DNA of 64,000 nucleotides from Sva-07 sp963698435. Its GTDB lineage: Bacteria > Actinomycetota > Acidimicrobiia > Acidimicrobiales > Ilumatobacteraceae. Both the position numbers and the translations under genes were made by a program. Under the pieces are notes generated by a model. That model was not told where the DNA came from. It made no database searches and was given only the letters and a program-made list of their open reading frames with translations. The stretch lies in the NCBI GenBank assembly GCA_963698435.1, contig CAVOQV010000007.1, forward strand, positions 124,001 to 188,000, in the 5' to 3' direction. Shown piece by piece: positions 34,614 to 42,887 of the stretch (its first letter is position 1; every line of letters starts with the position of its first letter).

Positions 34614-36668
34614 CTACTTCCAGACCCCAGTGATGTCGACGAGCACGTGGGTCGTCGACATCCCCACCACGCAGATCGTCCCCGATGTGCTGAGGCGAAC
34701 GTTGGCCCCGTTGGCGATCGGAGCCGGACTCGAGAAGTTCAGGTTCGAGACGTCCGATTGCGCTCCGCACGGGACGACTCGGAGCCACCCGGGACTGGAA
34801 GCGCCGAGGGCGACCAGGTTGACGGTTGCCCCGGTGATGCCCGCCGGGACTCCACGGACGCCGGCGACCTTGATCTGCACGACCTTTCCTGCCGCGACCG
34901 GCTGGCCCCGGGTCCACGGATTGAGCGTCGAGTTGAACGACCGGGTGTCGGCGAGGCGGATCGGGTCGATCGGGATGAAGTCGAGGCCGGTCGAAGGACC
35001 AAACCATCCGGTGACGTCGATCACTGCATTGGTCGTCATCATCGACTTGAGGCAGATGGTGCCGTCAGCGGCGAGCGGCACGATCACCGAACTCGCGATG
35101 ACCTGGGCGCGCCGGGCGCTCACCGACGACGTGGTCGGCTCTCGCTCGTCGCAGGGGAATGCTCGGATCCAGCCGTCGGACCGAGGGTTCACGGCGGTCA
35201 AGTTGATCGCAACAGCGGTCGCACCGGTCGGCACCGGGCTGCGTCCGCCGGTCAATGACACCGGCATGCGAACACCAGCTTTGAGGATCCCGGTGTTGCG
35301 CGTGTCGAGCATCCGCTTCGGCGTCACCGGATTGAAAGTCTGCGTACCGCTCGATGCCACGTACCCGTTCACGTCGATGACGATGTGGGCGCTCGAGAGG
35401 GAGAACAAGCACACGTCACCGCGGTCGAGCGGCACGATGGCCTGGTTCGACACCGTTTGGCGTCGTTCGTAGTTCAGCGTCGAGACCGACGGGACCCCGC
35501 CGAGGCAGTTGTACGCGGTCAGGAATCCTGCCGCCGTCGGCTCGGTGATCGTGAAGCTCGCGCTGATCGCGGTCGCGTCAGCCGGGACACCTCGCGTCCC
35601 GGCAACCTTGACCCGGACCTGCTTGCCAGCGGGGAGCATGCTGACGCCCTGCTTCAACCGTGAGTCGGCGAACCGGAACGGTGTGACGGGTTGGAAGGGG
35701 GCGCCCGGCGCGAGCGTCTTCGAGTCGCCCGGTTCCGGCTCGTTGACGCCGAGCGGCGCCGAGGGGTCGACGTTGAAGCTCCAGTTCGCATTGCCACCGT
35801 TGGAGGTGACGGCGACCCGGTAACTTCCCTTGGTCAATGGCGAGGCGGGGACGACGACGACCGCGTTGTCGCCACCGAGGATCGAGCTCGCGACGCCGCT
35901 CGTGTTCGATTTGTGGAGGACGCAGGTCGGTACGGGCCCGCTGGGACCGACCAGTGTCGCCGAGGCCGTCGTGACGTTGGACGGCATCATGGCGATCAGG
36001 GGGAGGCCGACGTTTCGGGTGCCCCAGCCGCAGAAGCTCCGCGGATCGGGCGACTCGGCGACGAAGCGCGTGAGGCTGGTGGTCGCGCCATCGCCCGGAA
36101 AGACGGTCGGTGTCGATGGCTTCGGTGCACTCCAGTTGTTCCCGCGCACCACGTCGAGCGTCGCTGCCGACTTCCACGGCGTCGCCGACGGGTTCGGCGG
36201 GCTGGCGCACATGCCGTACGCGGCTTGCTGCAACGAGGGGCGCAGCAGCCCGATCGCGTGGAATGGACCCGACATCCAGAGATCGATGTGGCTGCGCGGG
36301 GTTGCGGTCGCGCTGCTCGACACCGCGACGTTGCCGCTGTTTCCTGCCTGGTCGCCGTCGGTGCTGTAGCCAGGGGTGCCGGGTGCTTCGTCGTGGGCGA
36401 TGCCGTTGAGCAGCATCCAACACGAGTGGTTTCTGGCCCCGCTGGACCACGCGGAGTTGTTCGCCACCGGCGGGAGGCCGGACTGGGCCCGATAGACGTT
36501 GACGATCCCCAGCCAGTCGGTGTCCGCCGGTCCTGCTGCGGTCGCAACAGTCGTCGAAGCTCCGACCACCACCGTCGTGCTCAGTGCGGCGAGGCCCACC
36601 AGCAGGGTGAGTCCGCGCCGGGCGCTGCGGACACTTCGAGGTCTGGTTGGCTGCGGAGTTGATGTCAT
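34614..36668 (-). CDS. Secreted CAP-domain protein with three 'DTR' beta repeats
   Basis: A 684-residue exoprotein. Signal peptide about 18-46 (GLTLLVGLAALSTTVVVGASTTVATA). The CAP/SCP-like domain (about 50-210) contains WLGIVNVYRAQSGLPPVANN, HSCWMLLNGIAHDE and HIDLWMSGPFHAIGLLRP. An Ig-like stretch follows, then three repeats of about 115 residues, each opening with a proline-rich lead and R-(F/M/L)-(A/L)-D-(S/T)-R and ending with a hydrophobic VIDVxG strand: RFADSR, RMLDTR and RLADTR. The repeats each carry one or two Cys. Likely cell-surface; the function of the repeats is not known to me. Its stop faces the ProA-like gene 9 bases away. Confidence 0.82.
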   Translation of the reverse strand: MTSTPQPTRPRSVRSARRGLTLLVGLAALSTTVVVGASTTVATAAGPADTDWLGIVNVYRAQSGLPPVANNSAWSSGARNHSCWMLLNGIAHDEAPGTPGYSTDGDQAGNSGNVAVSSSATATPRSHIDLWMSGPFHAIGLLRPSLQQAAYGMCASPPNPSATPWKSAATLDVVRGNNWSAPKPSTPTVFPGDGATTSLTRFVAESPDPRSFCGWGTRNVGLPLIAMMPSNVTTASATLVGPSGPVPTCVLHKSNTSGVASSILGGDNAVVVVPASPLTKGSYRVAVTSNGGNANWSFNVDPSAPLGVNEPEPGDSKTLAPGAPFQPVTPFRFADSRLKQGVSMLPAGKQVRVKVAGTRGVPADATAISASFTITEPTAAGFLTAYNCLGGVPSVSTLNYERRQTVSNQAIVPLDRGDVCLFSLSSAHIVIDVNGYVASSGTQTFNPVTPKRMLDTRNTGILKAGVRMPVSLTGGRSPVPTGATAVAINLTAVNPRSDGWIRAFPCDEREPTTSSVSARRAQVIASSVIVPLAADGTICLKSMMTTNAVIDVTGWFGPSTGLDFIPIDPIRLADTRSFNSTLNPWTRGQPVAAGKVVQIKVAGVRGVPAGITGATVNLVALGASSPGWLRVVPCGAQSDVSNLNFSSPAPIANGANVRLSTSGTICVVGMSTTHVLVDITGVWK

Positions 36669-36810
36669 GCGGAGGAGTCCCTGGGTTGGCGTCGGAGCGA
36701 TCGTCGAGAAGGGTTCCCAGCTGCATCGGGAGATGGCAGTACGTTCTTGAAGGTTCTTGACGATTTCCTGAGCCGTTCATGAGGCCGTCTTGACTCGACT
36801 CGCTCCGACG

Positions 36811-37587
36811 ATGACCTCCCCGCTTCCCCCGCCACTTCCCGGAACGGCGGTCGGCTCGGCTGCGACAACCCCGCCGCGTCGCGACCCGACGCTCCCGCTG
36901 GTCGCCGCGATCGGGGCGCTCGCCGTGCTCAGCGGATCCCTCCTCGTGTCGAAGCTCCTCCTGGGCGCGGTGATCGGTTTCGAGTGGCCGGTCGCCCTGT
37001 ATGTCGCCCTCCTGGCGGCGGTCGGCTACGGCCCGTCGCTGTGGTGGTGCCGCTTCGCGAGTCGGAAGTGGGGCACGGGAGACCTCGGTACCGACATCGG
37101 ATTGACCCCGCGGTACTCCGATCTCGGATGGGGGCCGGTGATCTGGCTCGGCGCCATCGCCGCGCAGGTCGCGATCGTCATCGTCGTGGTGTCGCTCGGT
37201 CTGCCGCTCGTGGGAAACACCGAGGGACTCGACGAGATCCAGGCTGATCGAACCTACGTGGTGTCCCTCGTGATCGCCGCCGTGATCGCCGCCCCGATCG
37301 TCGAAGAGATGGTGTTCCGAGGGGTGGTGATGCGCGGGCTGCGCAGCCGGATGCCGATGGTTGCGGTGGTCGTGGTGCAGGGTCTGCTGTTCGGTGTCGC
37401 CCACATCGACCCGGTTCGTGGGGTCGGCAACGTCGGGTTGGCGCTGGTGCTCTCCGGTGTCGGCGTGACCTTCGGAATCGCTGTCGTCCTGCTCGGACGA
37501 ATCGGACCGACGATCGTCGCGCATGCGATCTTCAACGGTGCGGTCCTGCTCGTCGTGCTGTCCGGAGTGGTGGACCGCCTCGGGTGA
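36811..37587 (+). CDS. CPBP-family intramembrane metalloprotease
   Basis: About 258 residues with a proline-rich N-terminus and six or more hydrophobic segments. The family motif VEEMVFRGVVMRGL (EExxxR), then LLFGVAHIDP and IVAHAIFN supply the conserved Glu and His residues of the CPBP (Abi/CAAX) membrane proteases. The substrate is unknown. ATG 36811 is used; a TTG at 36790 with AGG upstream would add seven residues. The 121-bp gap before it has a GTTCTTGA direct repeat (in ACGTTCTTGAAGGTTCTTGACG) but no clear -10 box. Confidence 0.84.
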   Translation: MTSPLPPPLPGTAVGSAATTPPRRDPTLPLVAAIGALAVLSGSLLVSKLLLGAVIGFEWPVALYVALLAAVGYGPSLWWCRFASRKWGTGDLGTDIGLTPRYSDLGWGPVIWLGAIAAQVAIVIVVVSLGLPLVGNTEGLDEIQADRTYVVSLVIAAVIAAPIVEEMVFRGVVMRGLRSRMPMVAVVVVQGLLFGVAHIDPVRGVGNVGLALVLSGVGVTFGIAVVLLGRIGPTIVAHAIFNGAVLLVVLSGVVDRLG

Positions 37588-37597
37588 GCGAAGACGC

Positions 37598-38468
37598 TCA
37601 GGGCGCGAACGGGTCGAGGTTGTCGATCAGCCGGACGTCATCGAACCGTGCGGCGATCGCGATGCGGATCCGATTCGCTCGCCGGCGTTCGGACGTCAGC
37701 TCGTCAACCGGCTGGAGGGTGTCGGCGTCGAAGACGCTGACGTAGTCGAGTGCTGCAAGCGGTTCCTCGTCGACGATCGCGATGGCTGCATCGAACACGT
37801 CGCCCACCTCGGATCCGGACCGACGCGCGACGTCGGTCGCCGCCGCGAGCGCCTGTGGGATGCAGAGTGCAGCGTGCCGTTGTCGGTCGGACAGGCGTCG
37901 ATTCCGGCTGGACAACGCCAGACCATCGTGCTCGCGCACCGTTGGGTGGCCCACGATCGCGATCCCGAGGTCGAGATCCGCGGTCATCCGGCGGACGATC
38001 GCGAGCTGCTGGAAGTCTTTCTCGCCGAACACGGCTGCATCGGGTCGGACCGCCGAGAACAGCTTCGCGACCACGGTCGTGACACCGTCGAAGTGGCCTG
38101 GTCGTGACGCGCCCTCCATGACGCCGGTCAACCCGCCGACATGCACGGTCGTCGAGAACCCGTCCGGGTACATCGTCGCCGCGGTCGGTGTGTACACGGC
38201 GGCGACGCCGGCCTCATCGCAGGCGCGGAGGTCGTCGTCGATCGGGCGGGGGTAGTGCTCGAAATCGGCGTGTTCGCCGAACTGGAGCGGATTGACGAAG
38301 ATCGAGACGACGACGTGGTCCGCACACCGCGGCAGCAGCCTGGATCAGGGCGTGGTGGCCACGGTGGAGTGCTCCCATTGTGGGGACCAGGGCGATCGAG
38401 CGGCCGGCAACGCGAGTCGCGTCTGCCCAAGCCCGCATTGCGGCCGGATTGTCGAGTGCGGACGCCAC
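37598..38468 (-). CDS. panC: Pantothenate synthetase (one-base frame break)
   Basis: About 289 residues once corrected. It joins pantoate and beta-alanine with ATP. The N-terminal ATP motif is ALVPTMGALHRGHHALIQAA (HxGH), followed in the other frame by RCADHVVVSIFVNPLQFGEHADFEHYPR, then VGGLTGVMEGASRPGHFDGVTTVVAKLF, AVFGEKDFQQLAIVRRM, LALSSRNRRLSDRQR and the small C-terminal domain. One extra base lies around 38328-38332 (ACCGCGG). GTG 38468 is supported by TAGCGT (38476-38481, minus) 7 bases upstream, which overlaps the stop of the P1 peptidase. Confidence 0.9.
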
Positions 38469-38478
38469 GCGGGCAACG

Positions 38479-39612
38479 CTAGTGGCCGGAACGCGGCCGG
38501 CCGCCGGGGCTGCGGAGGGCCGATGGGCAGAGGTCGGCGTAGGCGGCGGTGCCTCCGATCGTCGTGGCGGCGAGCACCGCATGAGTACAGGCCGCGGCGA
38601 AGGTGTCGGCGGCAGCCTGCAGGATGAGGTTGACTGCGCTCTGGCGCGACGGCGTCGAGCGCATCGCTGCTGGCCGTTGGCCGAGGTCGTGGTCGCCGGT
38701 GGCGAGTCCGAAGACCGTGTCGCCGTCGAACATCGAGTGGGCCGGACGGATCGCACGGGCGAGTCCGTCGTGCGCGACGTCGGCCATCTTCGAGGTTTCG
38801 GCCTTGGAGAGCGCCGCCGACGTCGCGACGGCTCCGATCGTCGTGTTCAGCGCCGTTCCCTGCCCGGTGAGTCGGCTGGCCAGTCGCCTTCGATCGCGTG
38901 CGGATGGCGACGCCAGCTCGAAGTGCGTTGGATCCCACGGAAGTGCCGTCGCCGGGTCGATCGCCGTTCCGTTCGCATTGACGACAGCGATTGCGCCCAC
39001 CGTGACGAGGACGGGCTTCTGTGCGGACCCGTCGGCCGGTGACGTCACCGGGATGGCGAAGGTGGTGCTCGAGGTGCCGACGCCGCCCTGAAGGCCTGCT
39101 GCTCGTGCCCCCGTGCCGGCCCCGACCGATCCCCAGGACCGTTGGCGGACCCGCGCCGCGGCGATCGCGCGTCGGCCGAACTCGGATGTCGGGCGGTGGC
39201 CGAATGCTCCCGCGCGACCGAGGTCGAAGATGACGGCGCTGGGTACGACCGGAACCACACCCTCGGGTTCGTCGGGTGGGCCGACGGTGAAGCCCAGTTG
39301 ACGCTCTTCGAGCCAGGCGACGACACCATCAGCGGCCGCGAGTCCGAACGCACTGCCGCCAGTGAGGCACACCGCGTGGATCTCCTGCACGAGGTTCTCG
39401 GGTCGAAGCGCATCGGTCTCCCGAGTGCCCGGGCCGCCGCCGCGCACGGAGACGCCCGGTGTGGCGCCGTTCGGGACATACACCACCGTCGTACCGGTCT
39501 GCCAGCCCCGGCCCCGTCGCTGGTGGTGTCCCACGCGAACTCCGGCGACGTCCGTGATCGATCCGGCCGGCAGCGCCCGGTCGACCCCGGACGGGCGTTG
39601 GGGTGCGGACAT
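38479..39612 (-). CDS. P1 family (DmpA-like) peptidase
   Basis: A 377-residue N-terminal nucleophile hydrolase. ITDVAGVRVGHHQ, TTVVYVPNGATPGVSVRGGGPGTRETD, AVCLTGGSAFGLAAADGVVAWLEE, GSVGAGTGARAAGLQGGVGTSS and the autoprocessing region SRLTGQGTALNTTIGAVATSAALSKAETSKMA (Thr preceding the nucleophile segment) mark the DmpA/NylC class: aminopeptidase or amidase. Which residue becomes the new N-terminus is not certain by eye. ATG 39612 is supported by TACAGT 6 bases upstream; longer frames only read into the palindromic repeats. panC follows 10 bases after its stop. Confidence 0.87.
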   Translation of the reverse strand: MSAPQRPSGVDRALPAGSITDVAGVRVGHHQRRGRGWQTGTTVVYVPNGATPGVSVRGGGPGTRETDALRPENLVQEIHAVCLTGGSAFGLAAADGVVAWLEERQLGFTVGPPDEPEGVVPVVPSAVIFDLGRAGAFGHRPTSEFGRRAIAAARVRQRSWGSVGAGTGARAAGLQGGVGTSSTTFAIPVTSPADGSAQKPVLVTVGAIAVVNANGTAIDPATALPWDPTHFELASPSARDRRRLASRLTGQGTALNTTIGAVATSAALSKAETSKMADVAHDGLARAIRPAHSMFDGDTVFGLATGDHDLGQRPAAMRSTPSRQSAVNLILQAAADTFAAACTHAVLAATTIGGTAAYADLCPSALRSPGGRPRSGH

Positions 39613-39633
39613 CCGCCCACTGTACGGACCAAG

Positions 39634-39734
39634 CGATGAGCGAGGCGACCGGATACGGAGGTTTGGCTCATCGCTGGGGGTGGTGGGAGCTGTGCGATGA
39701 GCGAGGCGACCGGATACGGAGGTTTGGCTCATCG
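39634..39734. repeat. Two tandem 40-bp palindromic repeats (inverted orientation)
   Basis: Copies at 39634-39673 and 39695-39734 are identical and 61 bases apart. Each starts CGATGAGCGA and ends GGCTCATCG. Read on the opposite strand they match the 3028-3188 repeats at 36 of 40 positions. Here they lie between divergent genes (P1 peptidase and acyltransferase), not between converging ones, so a terminator role alone does not explain them. Confidence 0.9.
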
Positions 39735-39776
39735 CAGGCGGGTTGGCGTCGGGTGGTGGCACTAGCGTCGGTCGGA

Positions 39777-40428
39777 GTGTTCGAACGACCGCCACTCGAC
39801 GACGGCCCGGTGCAGCGGCTGCGCACCGGGATCAAGCGGGCGGCCGGCCACGGGGTGATCCGAGCGTGGGAGGCAGCGGTCGAACTCGGGGCGATCGGCC
39901 CCGACACCGCGACGAGGCAAGCGCTTCGGCCGCCTCGGCGCGGGGAGCGTGATCTGCTTCCCGCCGAACGCCCTGTTCAACGAGCAGTACATCCACATCG
40001 GCGCCGGCACGATGTTCGGACCCCAGATCACGTTGTCGGCCGGCATGGTGCCGGGCCAGAAGATGGTGAGCGACCCGGTGATCTCGGTCGGCGACCGCTG
40101 CCTGATCGGCAAGGGGAGCGGCATCGTCGGGCACCTCGAGATCGTGATCGGTGACGACGTGTGGACCGGTCATCACGTGTACATCACCGACCAGAACCAC
40201 GGCTACAGCGACCGGGACCTCCCGATCTCGAAACAGGTCATGCCCGAGCGACCGGTGTCGATCGGCGACGGCACGTGGCTCGGTCACGGCACGGTCGTGC
40301 TGCCCGGTGTCACGATCGGACGGCATGTCGTGGTCGGGGCGAACAGCGTGGTCACCGGTGACCTGCCCGACTACAGCGTGGCCGTGGGCGTGCCGGCCCG
40401 CGTGATCAAGACGATCGAACCGTCCTAG
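39777..40428 (+). CDS. Hexapeptide-repeat acyltransferase (one-base frame break)
   Basis: About 216 residues. The N-terminal helix part (FERPPLDDGPVQRLRTGIKRAAGHGV) leads into left-handed beta-helix repeats: VICFPPNALFNEQYIHIGAGTMFGPQITLSAG, GIVGHLEIVIGDDVWTGHHVYITDQNHGYSD (catalytic His), VSIGDGTWLGHGTVVLPGVTIGRHVVVGANSVVTGDLPDYSVAVGVPARVIK. The closing pattern is that of serine, maltose or sugar O-acetyltransferases; the acceptor is unknown. One extra base lies at about 39908-39914 (ACCGCGACG), between GAIGPDTA and RGKRFGRLGAG. GTG 39777 is chosen because TAGCGT (39763-39768) ends 8 bases upstream. Confidence 0.85.
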
Positions 40429-40442
40429 CCGGTCGGTCCGGT

Positions 40443-41003
40443 TCAGACCACCGAGCCACGCGGCGGAGCACAGGTGGGCATTTCGTTGTCGAGCGTGAAC
40501 TTCTCGATGCGCTCGGTGATCGGGACGCCGCTGACGGCGGTCTCGGTGAATGCGACGTTGTTCCCGGCTCTGAGTTGGTCGGCGTAGCGGTACCGGTCCT
40601 CCAACAGGATGCGGTAGTCGGCCTCCCAGTCGGGAACGATCGCTCGGCCCTTCTCGTCCGACGGGGCGACGGCGACGATGTCGTCCAGCATCGCTGCGAG
40701 CAGATCGGTCGACTCGTCGACGAGGTCGGCGCGCACCACCAGGTCCGGTGAGGCCTGGGCGTCGAGTGCTCGGAGCGCGGCGTCTGTGCGCACGCAGATG
40801 TTCTCGGCTCGCGCTGCCCAGTCACGGTCCTCGATCTTGTTGACCGATTCCTTGGACGCAAAGAGGAGCGCCCACACCCAGAACACGACCATGAAGGCAA
40901 TCGCGCCCCAGAGCACCACCCGTCGGACGGGTGAGCGACGCCACCGACCGGGCTGGCCGCCGGGGACGTAGCTCGGTGGTGTGGCGGGAGCGTCGGTGGT
41001 CAC
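40443..41003 (-). CDS. Single-pass membrane protein of unknown function
   Basis: 186 residues. A Pro-rich cytoplasmic N-terminus with RWRRSPVRR is followed by one TM helix (about 29-50, VVLWGAIAFMVVFWVWALLFA) and an extracytoplasmic helical region with two Cys (ENICVRT, PTCAPP). I do not recognise a family. GTG 41003 is supported by TATCGT (minus, 41012-41017) 8 bases upstream. It is divergent from the ABC exporter genes with a 43-bp gap holding a -10-like hexamer for each side. Confidence 0.7.
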   Translation of the reverse strand: MTTDAPATPPSYVPGGQPGRWRRSPVRRVVLWGAIAFMVVFWVWALLFASKESVNKIEDRDWAARAENICVRTDAALRALDAQASPDLVVRADLVDESTDLLAAMLDDIVAVAPSDEKGRAIVPDWEADYRILLEDRYRYADQLRAGNNVAFTETAVSGVPITERIEKFTLDNEMPTCAPPRGSVV

Positions 41004-41011
41004 AATGCCTC

Positions 41012-41040
41012 ACGATATGACGGCGTCCGGCTGGTAGAAA
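41012..41040. promoter_or_regulatory. Divergent -10 boxes for membrane protein and ABC exporter
   Basis: TATCGT on the minus strand (41012-41017) lies 8 bases before GTG 41003. TAGAAA on the plus strand (41035-41040) lies 6 bases before GTG 41047. No ribosome sites are seen, fitting leaderless messages on both sides. Confidence 0.4.
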
Positions 41041-41046
41041 CGTCCT

Positions 41047-42887
41047 GTGCAGCCCGCCGATGCGATCACCGAGGACACGGACGCGCCCGGCGACGAACTG
41101 GGAGCGCTCGACCGAACCCGTCGCAACGCTCGATTCATCTCCGAGCTCGTCAGCGTGCATCCGAAGCTCTTCCTGATCGCGATGTGCGGCGCCGCGGTGT
41201 TCGCCATGCTGACCGTCGCGTCGAGTTTCGCCATCGGGCGGGTGATCGACGACGTGATCCTGCCGAGTTTCGAAGACGGCCGTGTGGCGACGAGCACGGT
41301 GCTCGCCGGGCTCGGCCTGGTGATCGGCATCGGTGTGCTCCGCGCCATCGCGATCGTGGTCCGACGCAGCTATGCCTCGATCACGATGTGGCGGGTCGCG
41401 CAGACCTTCACCAATCGAGTGGTCGAGCGCTACGTGGCGCAGCCGGTCAGCTGGCACAACCGTCGCCCGGACGGCGATCTCGTCCAGCGAGCCGGCGTCG
41501 ACGCTGAAGCGATGGTCAGCGTCCTCGCTCCCATCCCGTTCGCGTCGGGCACCGTGATCATGCTGGTCGCCTCGACGATCTGGATGCTGGCGATCGACAT
41601 CCCACTCGGATTGGTCGCGGTCGTGGTGTTCCCGCTGCTGGTGGCCACCAACGTGGTCTACGAGAAGTCGGTGTCCGTCCACTTCACCGCGAGCTCAGGA
41701 TCAGCTCGGCGAGTTCTCTGCCGGTGTGCACGAGAGCTTCGAGGGAGTGCAGCTCGTCAAGTCCTACGGAGCAGAACAACGTGAAACCGAACGCCTGGCC
41801 GGCTTCGCCGACCGAGTGCGCGCTTCGCGCGTGCAGGCGATCAAGCTCCGCAGTTGGTTCGAGGCGCTGCTCGACGTGATTCCGTCGCTCACCAACATCC
41901 TGTTGGTGGTGATCGGTGCGCTGCCGCGTTCGGTCCGGCGACGTCACGGTCGGCGAGTTCTCCAGCGTGATCTTCCTGTTCACCCTGCTCGTGTTCCCGT
42001 TGCGTCTCATCGGGTACACGCTCTCGGAGCTTCCGCGGTCGATGGCAGCCTGGCGGCGGATCCGTACTGTGCTCGACGAGCCGATCGAGCCGGATCCCGC
42101 CAAAGGCATCGGCATCGCCGCCGACGGGGTCGGTGTCGAGTTCGCCGGGGTCACGTTCGCCCACGAGGGCGATGGACCACCGACCGTCAAGGACGTCGAA
42201 CTGGCGGTCAGCCGGGGGAGTGTCACCGCTCTGGTCGGCCCGACCGGTTCCGGCAAGTCGACGATCGCCCAGTTGGCTGCCGGGCTGATCGGACCGAGCC
42301 GAGGCGAGGTGCGGTTGGCCCCTGGTGCCCGGTCGATCGTGTTCCAGGAGGCGTTCCTCTCCAGTGGGACCGTCCGGGACAACGTGGAGCTCGGCACGAG
42401 TTACACCGACGAGGAGATCTGGGACGCGCTCGACCAGGCAGCAGCCACCGAATTCGTGCAGCGGCTTCCCCAGCAGCTCGACACGGTCGTGGGCGAACGA
42501 GGTGTCAGTCTGAGCGGCGGTCAACGTCAACGGCTGGCGCTCGCCCGCGCATTGGTGCGCGACCCGAGTCTGCTCGTGCTCGACGACACGACCTCGGCAC
42601 TGGACCCTGCCACCGAGGCGCTGATCCTCGAACGCCTGCGATCCCGGCTGAGTGGTTCGACGGTACTGATGGTGGCGTCCCGACCGTCGACCATCGCCCT
42701 CGCCGACGACGTCGTGTTCGTCGCTGACGGGCGGATCGCCGCTCACGGGACGCATGACGAGTTGCTCGTCACGACGAGTGCGTATCGCGAGCTGGTCGAG
42801 GCGTTCGAGTCCGACCGGGATCGCGACGATTCCGCTCCGTCGGGACCTGCGTCCGCTGACGTTGGCTCGGGGGCGGTGGGTCCATGA
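41047..42887 (+). CDS. ABC exporter half-transporter A, degenerate Walker B (two frame breaks)
   Basis: About 612 residues once two extra bases are removed (near 41686-41689, ACCGCG, and 41921-41926, GCCGCG). A six-helix exporter TM domain is followed by a nucleotide-binding domain: Walker A GPTGSGKST, Q-loop FQEAFLSSGTVRDN, signature LSGGQRQRLALARAL and Walker B LLVLDDTTSALD. The residue after the Walker B Asp is Asp instead of the catalytic Glu, as in the degenerate half of heterodimeric exporters. Its stop overlaps the start of the second half-transporter (ATGA), so the two surely form one pump. Substrate unknown; drug or lipid export is typical. Confidence 0.88.
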
